NCBI RefSeq assembly: GCF_001188955.3
Contig: NZ_JPRF03000013.1
Location: 1-64,000, forward strand
From: Kitasatospora aureofaciens
GTDB lineage: Bacteria > Actinomycetota > Actinomycetes > Streptomycetales > Streptomycetaceae
DNA length: 64,000 bases
Direction of reading: 5' to 3'
Below, in pieces: positions 1 to 8,044 of the stretch. Every line of letters begins with the position of its first letter. Positions within the stretch are counted from its first letter, which is position 1. Below the pieces are notes generated by a model, which was not told the DNA's origin, ran no database searches, and saw nothing but the letters and a program-made list of their open reading frames with translations. The position numbers and the translations under genes are program-made.

Positions 1-67
1 GTTCGACTTGCATGTGTTAAGCACGCCGCCAGCGTTCGTCCTGAGCCAGGATCAAACTCTCCGTGAA
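1..67 (-). rRNA. rrs: 16S ribosomal RNA, 5' end only
   Basis: Read on the minus strand, this is the conserved start of bacterial 16S rRNA: GAGAGTTTGATCCTGGCTCA is followed by the universal GACGAACGCTGGCGGCGTGC stretch. The gene runs off the left edge of the window, so only about 67 nt are present. The mature 5' end near base 66-67 is set by similarity to other actinobacterial 16S ends, not by anything measured here. Confidence 0.97.
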
Positions 68-446
68 TGTTTACCCGTAATCGGGTCCACACCCGCGTTG
101 AGCGGCACGGCAACCACCGGAATAGGGTGATCCCGCGCACTGCGTCCTCGCTAGTGTTTGTTTCAAAAGGAATCTCCAACCCCAATCGCAATGACCGAGG
201 CCGGGGATGTCAACATATCTGGCGTTGACTTTTGGCACGCTGTTGAGTTCTCAAGGAACGGACGCTTCCTTCAGGCCGCCTTCCAGCGAGCCCTCCGGGC
301 GCTTCGTTCTTTCGTGTTTCCAGCTTACCAGATGTTTTCCGCTCCGTTTTCCGGAGTTTCATTCATCGGATTCGCTTTTCCGCTTTGGCACCCCGGTCTC
401 CCGCGGCGACTCCGGAACTGTACGGGTACCGACCCGCCACATGCAA
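68..446 (-). promoter_or_regulatory. rRNA operon leader and promoter region
   Basis: No protein gene is supported here. On the minus strand the segment at about 245-275 reads TTCCTTGAGAACTCAACAG, the conserved actinobacterial rRNA leader element linked to antitermination and processing. A possible -10 (TAAGCT, 327 to 322) lies in a stretch that resembles streptomycete rrn promoters, but I could not find a convincing -35. The short reading frames across 158-862 look accidental. Confidence 0.7.
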
Positions 447-480
447 ATCGTCCCGCCCTGCTGGCGCAGGACGGGACGAT
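447..480 (-). terminator. hairpin terminator after the threonine-aldolase-like operon
   Basis: Inverted repeat ATCGTCCCG...CGGGACGAT with an inner CCTG/CAGG extension and a 4-nt loop. It lies 17 bp past the stop codon at 498 and upstream of the rRNA promoter region on the same strand, so it would insulate rRNA transcription from the operon. Confidence 0.75.
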
Positions 481-497
481 CGGCTGGTGGAACAGCG

Positions 498-1574
498 TCA
501 GGCGCGGCCCATCTCCTCGGCGATGGCCGCCGCGAAGGCGTCGATGTCGGCCTCCGTGGTGTCGTACGAACACATCCAGCGCACCTCACCGGTGTGCTCG
601 TTCCAGAAGTAGAAGCGGTAACGCTTCTGCAGCCGCTCGCTCACCTCGCGCGGGAGGATCGCGAACACCGCGTTGGCCTGGACCGGGCGGACGACCTCGA
701 CGCCGTCGATCTTCCGGACCGCCGCCTCCAGCCGGCTGGCCATCGCGTTGGCGTGGCCGGCGTTGCGCAGGTAGAGGTCCCCCGCGAGCAGGGCCTCGAA
801 CTGGACGGAGACGAAGCGCATCTTCGACGCGAGCTGCATCGAGGTCTTGCGCAGGTACTTGATGTTGCGCACCCGCTCCGGGTTGAGCACCACCACGACC
901 TCGCCGAGCAGCAGGCCGTTCTTCGTGCCGCCGAAGGACAGCACGTCGACGCCGAGGTCCGTCGTGAAGGCCCGCATCGGCTGGCCGAGCGAGGCGGCCG
1001 CGTTCGCCAGTCGCGAGCCGTCCATGTGGACCAGCATGCCGAGCTGGTGAGCGTGATCGACGACCGCGCGGATCTCGTCGATCGTGTAGAGGGTGCCGAG
1101 CTCGGTGCTCTGGGTGATGGAGACCGCGAGCGGCTGCGCGCGGTGCTCGTCACCGAAGCCGAAGGCCTGGCGGTCGAGCAGCTCGGGGGTGAGCTTGCCG
1201 TCCGGGGTGGAGACGGTGTGCAGCTTGATGCCGCCCATCTTCTCCGGGGCGCCGCCCTCGTCCACGTGGATGTGGGCGGTGTCGGCGCAGACCACGGCGC
1301 CCCAGCGGGGCAGCAGCGCCTGGAGGGCGACCACGTTGGCGCCGGTGCCGTTGAACACCGGGTAGGCCTCGGCCTTGTCGCCGAAGTGGCGGCGGAAGAC
1401 GTCCTGGAGGTGCGCCGTGTAGTCGTCCTCGCCGTAGGAGATCTGGTGGCCTCCGTTGGCCAGGGTGATCGCGGCGAGGACCTCGGGGTGCACGCCGGCG
1501 TAGTTGTCGCTGGCGAAGCCGCGGACGGCGGGGTCGTGCCGCCGTACCGCGTCCGTACGGGTGAGGTCGGTCAT
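498..1574 (-). CDS. threonine aldolase-like beta-eliminating lyase (PLP enzyme)
   Basis: A 358-residue fold-type I PLP enzyme of the low-specificity threonine aldolase/beta-eliminating lyase family. The N-terminus has the family start FASDNYAGVHPEV, and the middle has the lysine segment LSFGGTKNG, where Lys should bind PLP. HMDGSRLANA is the usual cofactor-contact region. Start chosen at 1574 because ATG overlaps the upstream SDR stop (ATGA), giving translational coupling; an in-frame start at 1589 exists. The likely reaction is retro-aldol cleavage of beta-hydroxy amino acids, but the constant company of a DUF6421 protein and an SDR suggests a more specific role. Confidence 0.88.
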   Translation of the reverse strand: MTDLTRTDAVRRHDPAVRGFASDNYAGVHPEVLAAITLANGGHQISYGEDDYTAHLQDVFRRHFGDKAEAYPVFNGTGANVVALQALLPRWGAVVCADTAHIHVDEGGAPEKMGGIKLHTVSTPDGKLTPELLDRQAFGFGDEHRAQPLAVSITQSTELGTLYTIDEIRAVVDHAHQLGMLVHMDGSRLANAAASLGQPMRAFTTDLGVDVLSFGGTKNGLLLGEVVVVLNPERVRNIKYLRKTSMQLASKMRFVSVQFEALLAGDLYLRNAGHANAMASRLEAAVRKIDGVEVVRPVQANAVFAILPREVSERLQKRYRFYFWNEHTGEVRWMCSYDTTEADIDAFAAAIAEEMGRA

Positions 1575-2332
1575 CGGGCTGTCAGCCACAGGTGCTGTCC
1601 GTTCAGTTCTGCTGCGGGGCGGTCCCAGAGGTCCGCCAGGTGTCCGGCGAGGTCGGCGGTGTCGGTGAAGCCGGCGAACTTCGCCTCCGGCTTCTCGGCC
1701 CGCATCTCGGGGCTGACCAGCGCCTTGATGACCAGGATCGCAGCCGCCGCCGTGGGCTCGCCGTCCGGGGAGGTGGTCTCCTTCTTGAAGGAGTCGGCCA
1801 TGGCGAGGGTCCAGGCCTCGGTGGCGGCCTTGGCGGCCGCGTAGGCGGCGCCGCCGGCGGTGGGCTTGTGCGCGGCCGAGGCGGAGACCATGGCGTAGCG
1901 GCCGGCCAGGCTGCGGACCAGCGCGGGCTGGAAGGCCAGCGAGGTGTGCTGGAGGGTGCGCACGACGGTGTCGTGCAGGAAGTCCCAGTCGTCCAGGCGG
2001 GTGTCGAAGAAGGTCTTGCTGCCGCGCCAGCCGCCGACCAGGTGGAACAGGCCGTCGACGTGGCCGTGCTCCGCCTCCAGGTGGTCGGCCCAGTCGTGGA
2101 CCTCCTGCGGGTCGAGCAGGTCGATCACCTGGCCGCTCACCTTGGCTCCGCGCACCGCGACGCGGGTGGCGTCCAGGGCGGACTCCAGGCGCTGGGCGTC
2201 GATGTCGGCGCCGATCACGGTCGCGCCGTCGGCGGTGAGGCGGCGCAGCACCGCCTGGCCGGCCGGGCCGCTGGCTCCGGCGACGGCGATGACCTTGCCG
2301 GCCAGCTTGGTGGAGGGGGTGGTGGTGGTCAC
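1571..2332 (-). CDS. SDR family oxidoreductase
   Basis: A 253-residue short-chain dehydrogenase. The N-terminus carries the nucleotide-binding glycine motif GASGPAG after a hydrophobic strand, followed by an acidic residue in IGADID. The catalytic YxxxK is YAAAK, preceded by the SASA serine segment. Start is GTG at 2332, overlapping the DUF6421 stop codon by 4 nt (GTGA); its own stop overlaps the next start. It therefore sits in the middle of a tightly coupled three-gene operon. The substrate is unknown; coupling to a PLP lyase suggests a shared small-molecule pathway. Confidence 0.88.
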   Translation of the reverse strand: MTTTTPSTKLAGKVIAVAGASGPAGQAVLRRLTADGATVIGADIDAQRLESALDATRVAVRGAKVSGQVIDLLDPQEVHDWADHLEAEHGHVDGLFHLVGGWRGSKTFFDTRLDDWDFLHDTVVRTLQHTSLAFQPALVRSLAGRYAMVSASAAHKPTAGGAAYAAAKAATEAWTLAMADSFKKETTSPDGEPTAAAAILVIKALVSPEMRAEKPEAKFAGFTDTADLAGHLADLWDRPAAELNGQHLWLTAR

Positions 2333-3729
2333 GCGGCGACTCCCTGGATACCGGCGCCGGTGATGCCGGCGGTGGCGGCGATGACGCCGCGGAGCTTCTT
2401 GGACAGGGCCTCGTAGAACATGCTCAGCGGGAACTCGTCCGGGAGCACGGCGTCGCACAGCGCCTTGTTCAGGGCCTTGCCGTCGGTGATGTCGAGCGGG
2501 AGTGCCTCCGGGCCCTTGGCCCAGGTGGAGGCCGGATGCGGGGTGAGGTAGCGGGAGACCAGCTCGTAGGCGGCGATCCAGTGAGCCGGCTTGGGCCGGT
2601 CGATGCCGTCGCGGTACAGGGTCTCGATCTCGCCGCAGAGCGCGTTGGTGACCTGCGGGGCGCGGTCCCAGTCGATGGTCAGGCGGTTGTCGCGCCAGCG
2701 CAGGGCGTCGTGCTTGTGCAGGTACGCGAAGAGCAGCTGGCCGCCGAGGCCGTCGTAGTTGCGGACGCGGTCGCCGCTGACCGGGAACCGGAACAGGCGG
2801 TCGAAGAGGATCGCGTACTGGACGTCGCGGGCGTGCGGGTTGCCCTCGGCCTCCAGCTTCACCGCCTCCTTGAAGGTGGTGAGGTCGCAGCGGAGCTCCT
2901 CCAGGCCGTACATCCAGAACGGGCTGCGCTGCTTGATCATGAAGGGGTCGAACGGCAGGTCGCCGTGGCTGTGGGTGCGGTCGTGGACGAGGTCCCACAG
3001 GACGAAGGTCTCCTGCGCGCGGTGCTGGTCCTTGAGCAGGCCCTCGGCGTCGGCCGGGATCTCCAGGCCGAGCTGGTCGATGGCGCTGGTGGAGACCGCG
3101 CGGAAGCGGGCGGCCTCGCGGTCGCAGAAGATGCCGCCCCAGGTGAAACGTTCCGGCGCCTTGCGCACGGCGACCGTCTCGGGGAAGAGGACGGCGGAGT
3201 TGGTGTCGTAGCCCGCCGTGAAGTCCGTGAAGGTGATCGGCACGAACATCGGGTTGTCGAAGCGGGTGCGCTCCAGCTCGTCCAGCCACTCGGGCCACAC
3301 CACGCTCAGCAGGACCGCTTCGAGGTTGCGGTCCGGGTTGCCGTTCTGGGTGTACATCGGGAAGACGACCAGGTGCTCCAGACCGTCCTCCCGCTGCTCG
3401 GCGGGCTGGAAGGCGAGCAGGGAGTCCAGGAAGTCGGGCTCGCGGTAGCCGGTGTCGGCCCACTTGGCGAGGTCTGCGTCGACGGCGGCCAGGTAGGCGG
3501 CGTCGTGCGGGAAGTTCGGGGCGAGCTCCTCGACGGAGGCCCGGACGGTGGCGACCAGCGGGTCGACGGTCTGCCGCTGGACGGCGGACAGGTCGATCGA
3601 GCCGTCCTTGGACTGCAGCGGGCGCAGCCTCTCGACGGCCTCCTTCAGGCGCAGCCACGCCGGGTGGGCGGCGAGGGTCGAGACCGGGGCGTCGGCCGCC
3701 GCTGCGAGCCTTGGCGAAAGATTCTGCAT
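2329..3729 (-). CDS. DUF6421 family protein
   Basis: A 466-residue protein recognised as the DUF6421 family of actinobacteria; its biochemical function is unknown. There is no signal peptide or membrane segment, so it is probably cytoplasmic. A histidine- and aspartate-rich stretch, LVHDRTHSHGDLPFDPF (roughly residues 240-257), could bind a metal; this is inference. It is the first gene of a coupled operon with an SDR and a PLP lyase. A good promoter lies 39-68 bp upstream. The start is ATG at 3729, preceded by GAAGTGAG as a possible ribosome site. Confidence 0.8.
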   Translation of the reverse strand: MQNLSPRLAAAADAPVSTLAAHPAWLRLKEAVERLRPLQSKDGSIDLSAVQRQTVDPLVATVRASVEELAPNFPHDAAYLAAVDADLAKWADTGYREPDFLDSLLAFQPAEQREDGLEHLVVFPMYTQNGNPDRNLEAVLLSVVWPEWLDELERTRFDNPMFVPITFTDFTAGYDTNSAVLFPETVAVRKAPERFTWGGIFCDREAARFRAVSTSAIDQLGLEIPADAEGLLKDQHRAQETFVLWDLVHDRTHSHGDLPFDPFMIKQRSPFWMYGLEELRCDLTTFKEAVKLEAEGNPHARDVQYAILFDRLFRFPVSGDRVRNYDGLGGQLLFAYLHKHDALRWRDNRLTIDWDRAPQVTNALCGEIETLYRDGIDRPKPAHWIAAYELVSRYLTPHPASTWAKGPEALPLDITDGKALNKALCDAVLPDEFPLSMFYEALSKKLRGVIAATAGITGAGIQGVAA

Positions 3730-3767
3730 CGTGGACTCACTTCGACAGGAGTTATTTCAACGAGGAC

Positions 3768-3797
3768 ACCATAAGTACGAAAGGTTCTCCCGTTCAA
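3768..3797 (-). promoter_or_regulatory. promoter of the DUF6421 operon
   Basis: On the minus strand TTGAAC (3797 to 3792) and TATGGT (3773 to 3768) are separated by 18 bp, close to the housekeeping sigma consensus of actinobacteria. It is correctly placed and oriented for the gene starting at 3729. Confidence 0.65.
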
Positions 3798-3934
3798 GGG
3801 GGTCTGGACCGACAAACATCCGGCGTGCCGCCGTTCCGGCCCCAAAACCTGCGTCGGAACAGCGCTTGTCCGACATGTGGACGGTGTCCTGGATGCTCTG
3901 GACAGATGCGCGGGTCTGATGCGAACCTCCCCGC

Positions 3935-4057
3935 ATGCTCCCGACGGTGATCACGGTGGCCGAGCGCCACGACAGCCCGCTCCGGGTGCCCTCCCGTCAG
4001 CAGGCCTGTTGTCGTTGCCGCTGCCGCCCGCACGGCCGCTGTCGCCGCTGTCGTTGA
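3935..4057 (+). CDS. polycysteine leader peptide (putative attenuator ORF)
   Basis: A 40-codon ORF. It ends in a cysteine/arginine-rich run: Cys at positions 25, 26, 28, 30, 36 and 39, i.e. six of the last 16 codons. The first 24 codons show strong GC at the third position, as real genes here do. There is no Shine-Dalgarno; instead TGGACA (3899-3904) and GAACCT (3923-3928, 18 bp apart) sit so that transcription would start at the ATG, so translation may be leaderless. A GC hairpin begins 8 nt after the stop. Polycysteine leaderless micro-ORFs are known as cysteine-responsive attenuators in mycobacteria; by analogy this would control the amino-acid ABC importer that begins at 4278. Confidence 0.55.
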   Translation: MLPTVITVAERHDSPLRVPSRQQACCRCRCRPHGRCRRCR

Positions 4058-4065
4058 CCCGACCG

Positions 4066-4089
4066 CCGCGGCCCTCGACCCGGCCGCGG
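4066..4089 (+). promoter_or_regulatory. hairpin just after the polycysteine ORF
   Basis: Perfect 8-bp inverted repeat CCGCGGCC...GGCCGCGG with an 8-nt loop, starting 8 nt after the micro-ORF stop. A stalled or terminating ribosome on the Cys codons would reach or block this structure. The rest of 4090-4277 is GC-rich with no supported gene; it holds GGAG (4269-4272) as a possible ribosome site for the transporter gene. Confidence 0.5.
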
Positions 4090-4277
4090 CTCACCGGCTG
4101 CCGCTGATCCGGCTCGGGGCGCCGCGGACGCGGGCCCGTACGCCGACCATGCCGTGTGTGTTCCGGCGCCGCCACCGGGGGAAGTGACCCGCCGGGAAGC
4201 GGCCCGTCCGGCCCGTGCCGTCGCCGCCTGCCCGGCCCCTCCCCGTTACCCGTCCGGCCCTTCCCTGGAGTCCTGCC

Positions 4278-5171
4278 ATGAGCCTGCGCAAGCCGTCCGC
4301 CGTCCTGCCCCTCGCCGCGCTGGTGGTGGCCGCCGCCGCGCTCACGGGGTGCGCGCCGCAGGACGCCAAGTCCGACGGGGCCGCCGCGTCCGGCGCCTCG
4401 GGGTCGGCCCGTACCGCGGCGGGCTGCGCGCCGGGCGCACTGGCCACGCGGACCGCCGGAAAGCTGACCATCGGCACCGACAAGCCGGCGTACGACCCGT
4501 GGTTCTCCGGGGACGAGCCGGCGAACGGCAAGGGCTTCGAGTCGGCGGTGGCGTACGCCGTGGCGGAGAAGCTGGGATACCCGAAGGACAAGGTCGGCTG
4601 GGTGGTCGCGCCGTTCGGCAAGGCCACCGCGCCGGGGGCCAAGGACTTCGACTTCGACATCAACCAGGTGTCCATCAGCGACGAGCGCCGGCAGGCAGTG
4701 GACTTCTCCTCCGGTTACTACTCCGTGCGCCAGGCCGTCATCGCGCTGAAGGGCTCCAAGGCCGCGGGTGCGAAGAGCATCGCCGACCTCAAGGACGCCA
4801 AGCTCGGCGCGCAGATCGGCAGCACGAGCCTGGACACCATCACCAACGCCATCAAGCCCAGCGGACAGCCGGCCGTGTTCGACTCCAACGACCTGGCGAA
4901 GGCTGCGCTGAAGAACGGTCAGGTCGAGGCGCTCGTGGTCGACCTGCCGACGGCCTTCTACATCACCGGCGCCGAGGTGCCGGAGGCTCAGGTGGTGGGG
5001 CAGTTCGAATCGGCCGCGCAGGGCGAGCAGTTCGGCCTGGTGCTGGACAAGGGCTCCCGGCTGACGTCGTGCGTGTCCGGGGCGGTGGACGCGCTGCGCG
5101 CGGACGGGACGCTGGAGAAGCTGGAGAAGCAGTGGCTGTCGGACGCCGTCTCGGCACCGGTGCTGAAGTGA
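4278..5171 (+). CDS. amino-acid ABC transporter, substrate-binding lipoprotein
   Basis: A 297-residue periplasmic-type solute-binding protein (family 3, polar amino acids). The signal peptide ends in a lipobox LTGC with the lipid-bearing cysteine at residue 25, so the protein is tethered outside the membrane. KLTIGTDKPAYDPWF starts the mature binding fold and ISDERRQAVDFS is a typical family 3 segment. Start chosen at 4278 because the signal peptide begins there. It is followed by permease and ATPase genes with 4-nt overlaps. The polycysteine leader upstream suggests cystine or cysteine as substrate; the sequence of the binding protein alone does not settle this. Confidence 0.9.
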   Translation: MSLRKPSAVLPLAALVVAAAALTGCAPQDAKSDGAAASGASGSARTAAGCAPGALATRTAGKLTIGTDKPAYDPWFSGDEPANGKGFESAVAYAVAEKLGYPKDKVGWVVAPFGKATAPGAKDFDFDINQVSISDERRQAVDFSSGYYSVRQAVIALKGSKAAGAKSIADLKDAKLGAQIGSTSLDTITNAIKPSGQPAVFDSNDLAKAALKNGQVEALVVDLPTAFYITGAEVPEAQVVGQFESAAQGEQFGLVLDKGSRLTSCVSGAVDALRADGTLEKLEKQWLSDAVSAPVLK

Positions 5172-6157
5172 CCGGGGAGGCGGGCGCGGCCGGGCCGGTC
5201 GAGGTCGCGAAGGAGCCGGTGGGGCCGGAGGGCCCGAAGCGCGCGAAGGACCCGACGGGGGCGACCGAGCCCACGGGGGTGGAGGCCTTCGCGACTCGGG
5301 CGGAGCAGGACGGGTACCGCCCGTCCGAGCGGCGGTTGGCACACGAGGCGTACCGGCGCTCCCGCGCCCGCCGCTCGGCGCTGATCGCCACCGCCTCGAC
5401 CGTGCTGACGGCGGTCGCGCTGTACCTGCTGGTCGTCAACTCCCCCGGCTGGGAGGTGACCCGGCGGACCTTCTTCAACCTGGACTACGCCCGCCAGGCA
5501 CTGCCCGAGGTTCTGCGGGGGCTGCGGCTCAACCTGGAGCTGATGCTCGGCTGCGGGGTGCTGATCCTGGTGTTCGGGCTGCTGCTCGCGGTACTGCGGA
5601 CGCTGCGCGGGCCGGTGTTCCTGCCGGTGCGGCTGCTGGCCACCGCCTACGTGGACTTCTTCCTCGGGCTGCCGATGATCATCTGCCTGCTGGTGATGAT
5701 CACCGGGGTGCCGGCGCTGCGGCTCACCGGGGTGACCACCGATCCGCTGCTGCTCGGCGGGGCGGCGCTGGTGCTGACGTACTCGGCGTACGTGTCGGAG
5801 GTGTTCCGCTCGGGCATCGAGTCGGTGCACCCGAGCCAGCGGGCGGCGGCGCGGTCGCTGGGGCTGACCAACGCCCAGGCGATGAGGTACGTGGTGCTGC
5901 CGCAGGCGGTCCGGCGGGTGGTGCCGCCGCTGATCAACAACCTGGTGAGCCTGCAGAAGGACACCGGGCTCGTCTCGATCGGCGGCGCGATCGACGCGGT
6001 GTACGCGGCGAAGATCATCGCGGCGCACTCCTTCAACTTCACGCCGTACCTGCTGGCGGGGCTGGTGTTCATCGTGCTGACCATTCCGCTGACCCGGTTC
6101 GCCGACTGGCTGACCGGGCGGATGAACCGTCGGCAGCTGCAGGGAGGTGCGGTGTGA
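5168..6157 (+). CDS. amino-acid ABC transporter permease
   Basis: A 329-residue inner-membrane permease of the His/Glu/Gln family. After a hydrophilic N-terminal tail of about 75 residues come several membrane spans and the conserved EAA loop, seen as EVFRSGIESVHPSQRAAARS. Only one permease gene is present, so the transporter is probably a homodimer in the membrane. Start is GTG at 5168, overlapping the stop of the binding-protein gene (GTGA); its end overlaps the ATPase start. The long charged tail is unusual for the family. Confidence 0.9.
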   Translation: MTGEAGAAGPVEVAKEPVGPEGPKRAKDPTGATEPTGVEAFATRAEQDGYRPSERRLAHEAYRRSRARRSALIATASTVLTAVALYLLVVNSPGWEVTRRTFFNLDYARQALPEVLRGLRLNLELMLGCGVLILVFGLLLAVLRTLRGPVFLPVRLLATAYVDFFLGLPMIICLLVMITGVPALRLTGVTTDPLLLGGAALVLTYSAYVSEVFRSGIESVHPSQRAAARSLGLTNAQAMRYVVLPQAVRRVVPPLINNLVSLQKDTGLVSIGGAIDAVYAAKIIAAHSFNFTPYLLAGLVFIVLTIPLTRFADWLTGRMNRRQLQGGAV

Positions 6158-6912
6158 GCGGGACCGACGTGCTCCGGCTGGAGTCGGTGCGCAAGACCTT
6201 CGGCAGCCAGGTGGTGCTGCGCGACGTGGACCTCGCCGTGCCCGAGCACTCGGTGACGGCGCTGATCGGGGCGTCCGGCTCCGGGAAGTCCACGCTGATG
6301 CGGTGCGTCAACCTGCTGGAGGGGATCGACGACGGGGCGATCTTCCTGGACGGCTCGGAGATCACCGACCCGCGCGCGGACGTGGACGCCGTGCGGCGCC
6401 GGATCGGGGTGGTGTTCCAGTCGTACAACCTGTTCCCGCACATGACGGTGCTGGAGAACATCACGCTCGCGCCGCGCCGGGTGCACGGCGTCGGACGGGC
6501 GGAGGCCGAGGCCAGGGCGCTGGAACTGTTGGACCGGCTCGGGCTGGCGGCCAAGGCCAAGGAGTACCCGGACCGGCTCTCCGGCGGGCAACAGCAGCGC
6601 GTCGCCATCGTGCGCGCGCTGGCGACCGGGCCCCGCCTGCTGCTGCTCGACGAGATCACGGCGGCGCTCGACCCGGTGCTGGTCGGGGAGGTGCTGATGG
6701 TCGTGCGGGACCTCAAGGAGCAGGGGATGACGATGGTCCTCTCCACCCATGAGATGGGCTTCGCCCGCGAGGTCGCCGACCGGGTCTGCTTCCTGGACGG
6801 CGGGGTGGTGCTCGAACAGGGACCGCCGGAGCAGGTCTTCGGCGATCCGCAGGAGGAGCGGACCCGGCAGTTCCTCAGCCGGGTCGTGGCCTCCGGGCGG
6901 CTCCAGGGCTGA
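6154..6912 (+). CDS. amino-acid ABC transporter ATP-binding protein
   Basis: A 252-residue ATPase of the polar amino-acid importer family. Walker A is GASGSGKST, the Q-loop is VVFQSYNLF, the signature is LSGGQQQR and Walker B is LLLLDEITAALD; the switch histidine is in STHEMGF. Position two of the usual DEPTSALD box is Ile instead of Pro, a mild variant. Translationally coupled to the permease (GTGA overlap), completing a one-binder, one-permease, one-ATPase importer. Confidence 0.93.
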   Translation: MSGTDVLRLESVRKTFGSQVVLRDVDLAVPEHSVTALIGASGSGKSTLMRCVNLLEGIDDGAIFLDGSEITDPRADVDAVRRRIGVVFQSYNLFPHMTVLENITLAPRRVHGVGRAEAEARALELLDRLGLAAKAKEYPDRLSGGQQQRVAIVRALATGPRLLLLDEITAALDPVLVGEVLMVVRDLKEQGMTMVLSTHEMGFAREVADRVCFLDGGVVLEQGPPEQVFGDPQEERTRQFLSRVVASGRLQG

Positions 6913-6949
6913 GCGGCGTCCCCTGTTCTCGATTGACCGCTCACGATGC

Positions 6950-6985
6950 ACGGCTCACGCTCACGGCTCACGGCTCACAGCTCAC
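6950..6985 (+). repeat. short tandem repeat (CGGCTCA units)
   Basis: Imperfect tandem array of 7-bp units close to ACGGCTC just downstream of the ABC ATPase gene. The unit differs by one base from the ACGGCTG units at 17865-17890, and related units occur at 7134-7210 and 37949-38034. The remainder of 6986-7133 holds no gene I can support. Confidence 0.6.
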
Positions 6986-7133
6986 CGGCGGGTGGTGCGA
7001 GGTGGGCCGCACCACGGCGGTCACCACTGTGCGCCCCTGCACGCGCCCTGGCCGCGGCAGGGGCGTAGCGGTGATCGTGGAGGGGACGATCGTCGCCGTG
7101 GCGGAGGGACGACGGGGGAACGGAGGACGGCGC

Positions 7134-7210
7134 ACAGCTGACAGCTGACAGATGACGGATTTCAATTTCTGTTCTCTGTTATCTGTCATCTGTCTTCTGT
7201 CAGCTGTTAG
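7134..7210. repeat. heptanucleotide repeat forming a long hairpin
   Basis: The left arm is a tandem array of 7-bp units (ACAGCTG twice, ACAGATG, then ACGGATT); the right arm is six 7-bp units of the form NNNCTGT, the complement of ACAGNNN. The two arms can pair over most of their length with an AT-rich middle. It lies between the ABC importer and the DUF5134 gene and may act as a terminator. Same family as 37949-38034 and 17851-17890. Confidence 0.75.
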
Positions 7211-7251
7211 CCGCCCGTCGTTCGCCGCCCGCCACCCCCGGGAGGCCGCCG

Positions 7252-7818
7252 TTGCACGGACCCACCCTGGTCAACTGGCTCCTCGCCCTCCTCACCGCCA
7301 CCGCCGGCGCCTACTGCCTGACCCGCCTGCGGCACGCCCCCTGCGCCACCGCCGCCCCGGGCACCGGCCCGACCAACCCGCCACTTGCCCGTGAATCGGA
7401 CGCCGCGGAAGCCCTGATGGGGCTCGGCATGGCGGCGATGGCCGTCACCGGCGCCACCGTCCCGGCCGCCGTCTGGGCCTGTCTGTTCGGCCTCCCGGCC
7501 GCCGCCTTCCTGCTCGCCGCCCTGCACGCGCCCGCCGGCCGGGCGCACCGGCTGCACCACGCGGTCGGCGCGCTCGCCATGACGTACATGGCCCTCGCGA
7601 TGACCGCCTCCCCCGGCGGACACCACCACGCCACCGCCCTCGGTACCCCTCTACTGACGGGTACCCTGCTGCTCTACTTCGGCGGCTACTCCCTGTGGGC
7701 CGGTGCCCGGCTGCTGCGGACCCCGGCCGGCACCCTCGTGCTCGGCACCACCGGTCTGCCCCGGGCCTGCCGACTGACCATGGGCATCGGCATGTTCGCC
7801 ATGCTCCTGACGATGTAG
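7252..7818 (+). CDS. DUF5134 domain membrane protein
   Basis: A 188-residue integral membrane protein with about six hydrophobic segments, recognised as DUF5134, an actinobacterial family of unknown function. The start is TTG at 7252, supported by GGAGG at 7241-7245 with a six-base spacer. Histidines in GHHHA and GRAHRLHH lie near membrane boundaries and could bind metal; this is inference. The next gene on the same strand encodes an M56 metallopeptidase, and I recall the two types occurring together in streptomycetes. Confidence 0.75.
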   Translation: MHGPTLVNWLLALLTATAGAYCLTRLRHAPCATAAPGTGPTNPPLARESDAAEALMGLGMAAMAVTGATVPAAVWACLFGLPAAAFLLAALHAPAGRAHRLHHAVGALAMTYMALAMTASPGGHHHATALGTPLLTGTLLLYFGGYSLWAGARLLRTPAGTLVLGTTGLPRACRLTMGIGMFAMLLTM

Positions 7819-8044
7819 CCCCTCCGGTACGGGCCCCGCCCGCACCCCCGCTACGCCCACGCCCGCACCCCACCCCGGCCACTCCCCCACGACCACCGAA
7901 GCCCCGCCGGGGCCCACCAAAGCCCGCTCCCCCGCGTGGCGTTGGTCACTGGCCGGTCGAAAGCCGTTCCACCGGACGCCGCCAGCGCATAGGTTGGCAG
8001 GGAGCGCGTTGTCGCGTTCCGTGCGTACTCGGGGAGCCCATGCG

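Noticed and set aside
207..1844. 545-codon plus-strand ORF over the threonine-aldolase region
   Set aside because: Antisense shadow of the lyase and SDR genes; no family resemblance.
4154..5167. N-terminal extension of the permease ORF (338 codons)
   Set aside because: It overlaps the binding-protein gene in another frame and is Arg/Gly-rich; the GTGA overlap at 5168 marks the true start.
7134..7210. Heptamer array as a CRISPR-like array
   Set aside because: Units of 7 bp with no spacers and with a complementary second arm; no cas genes in the window.
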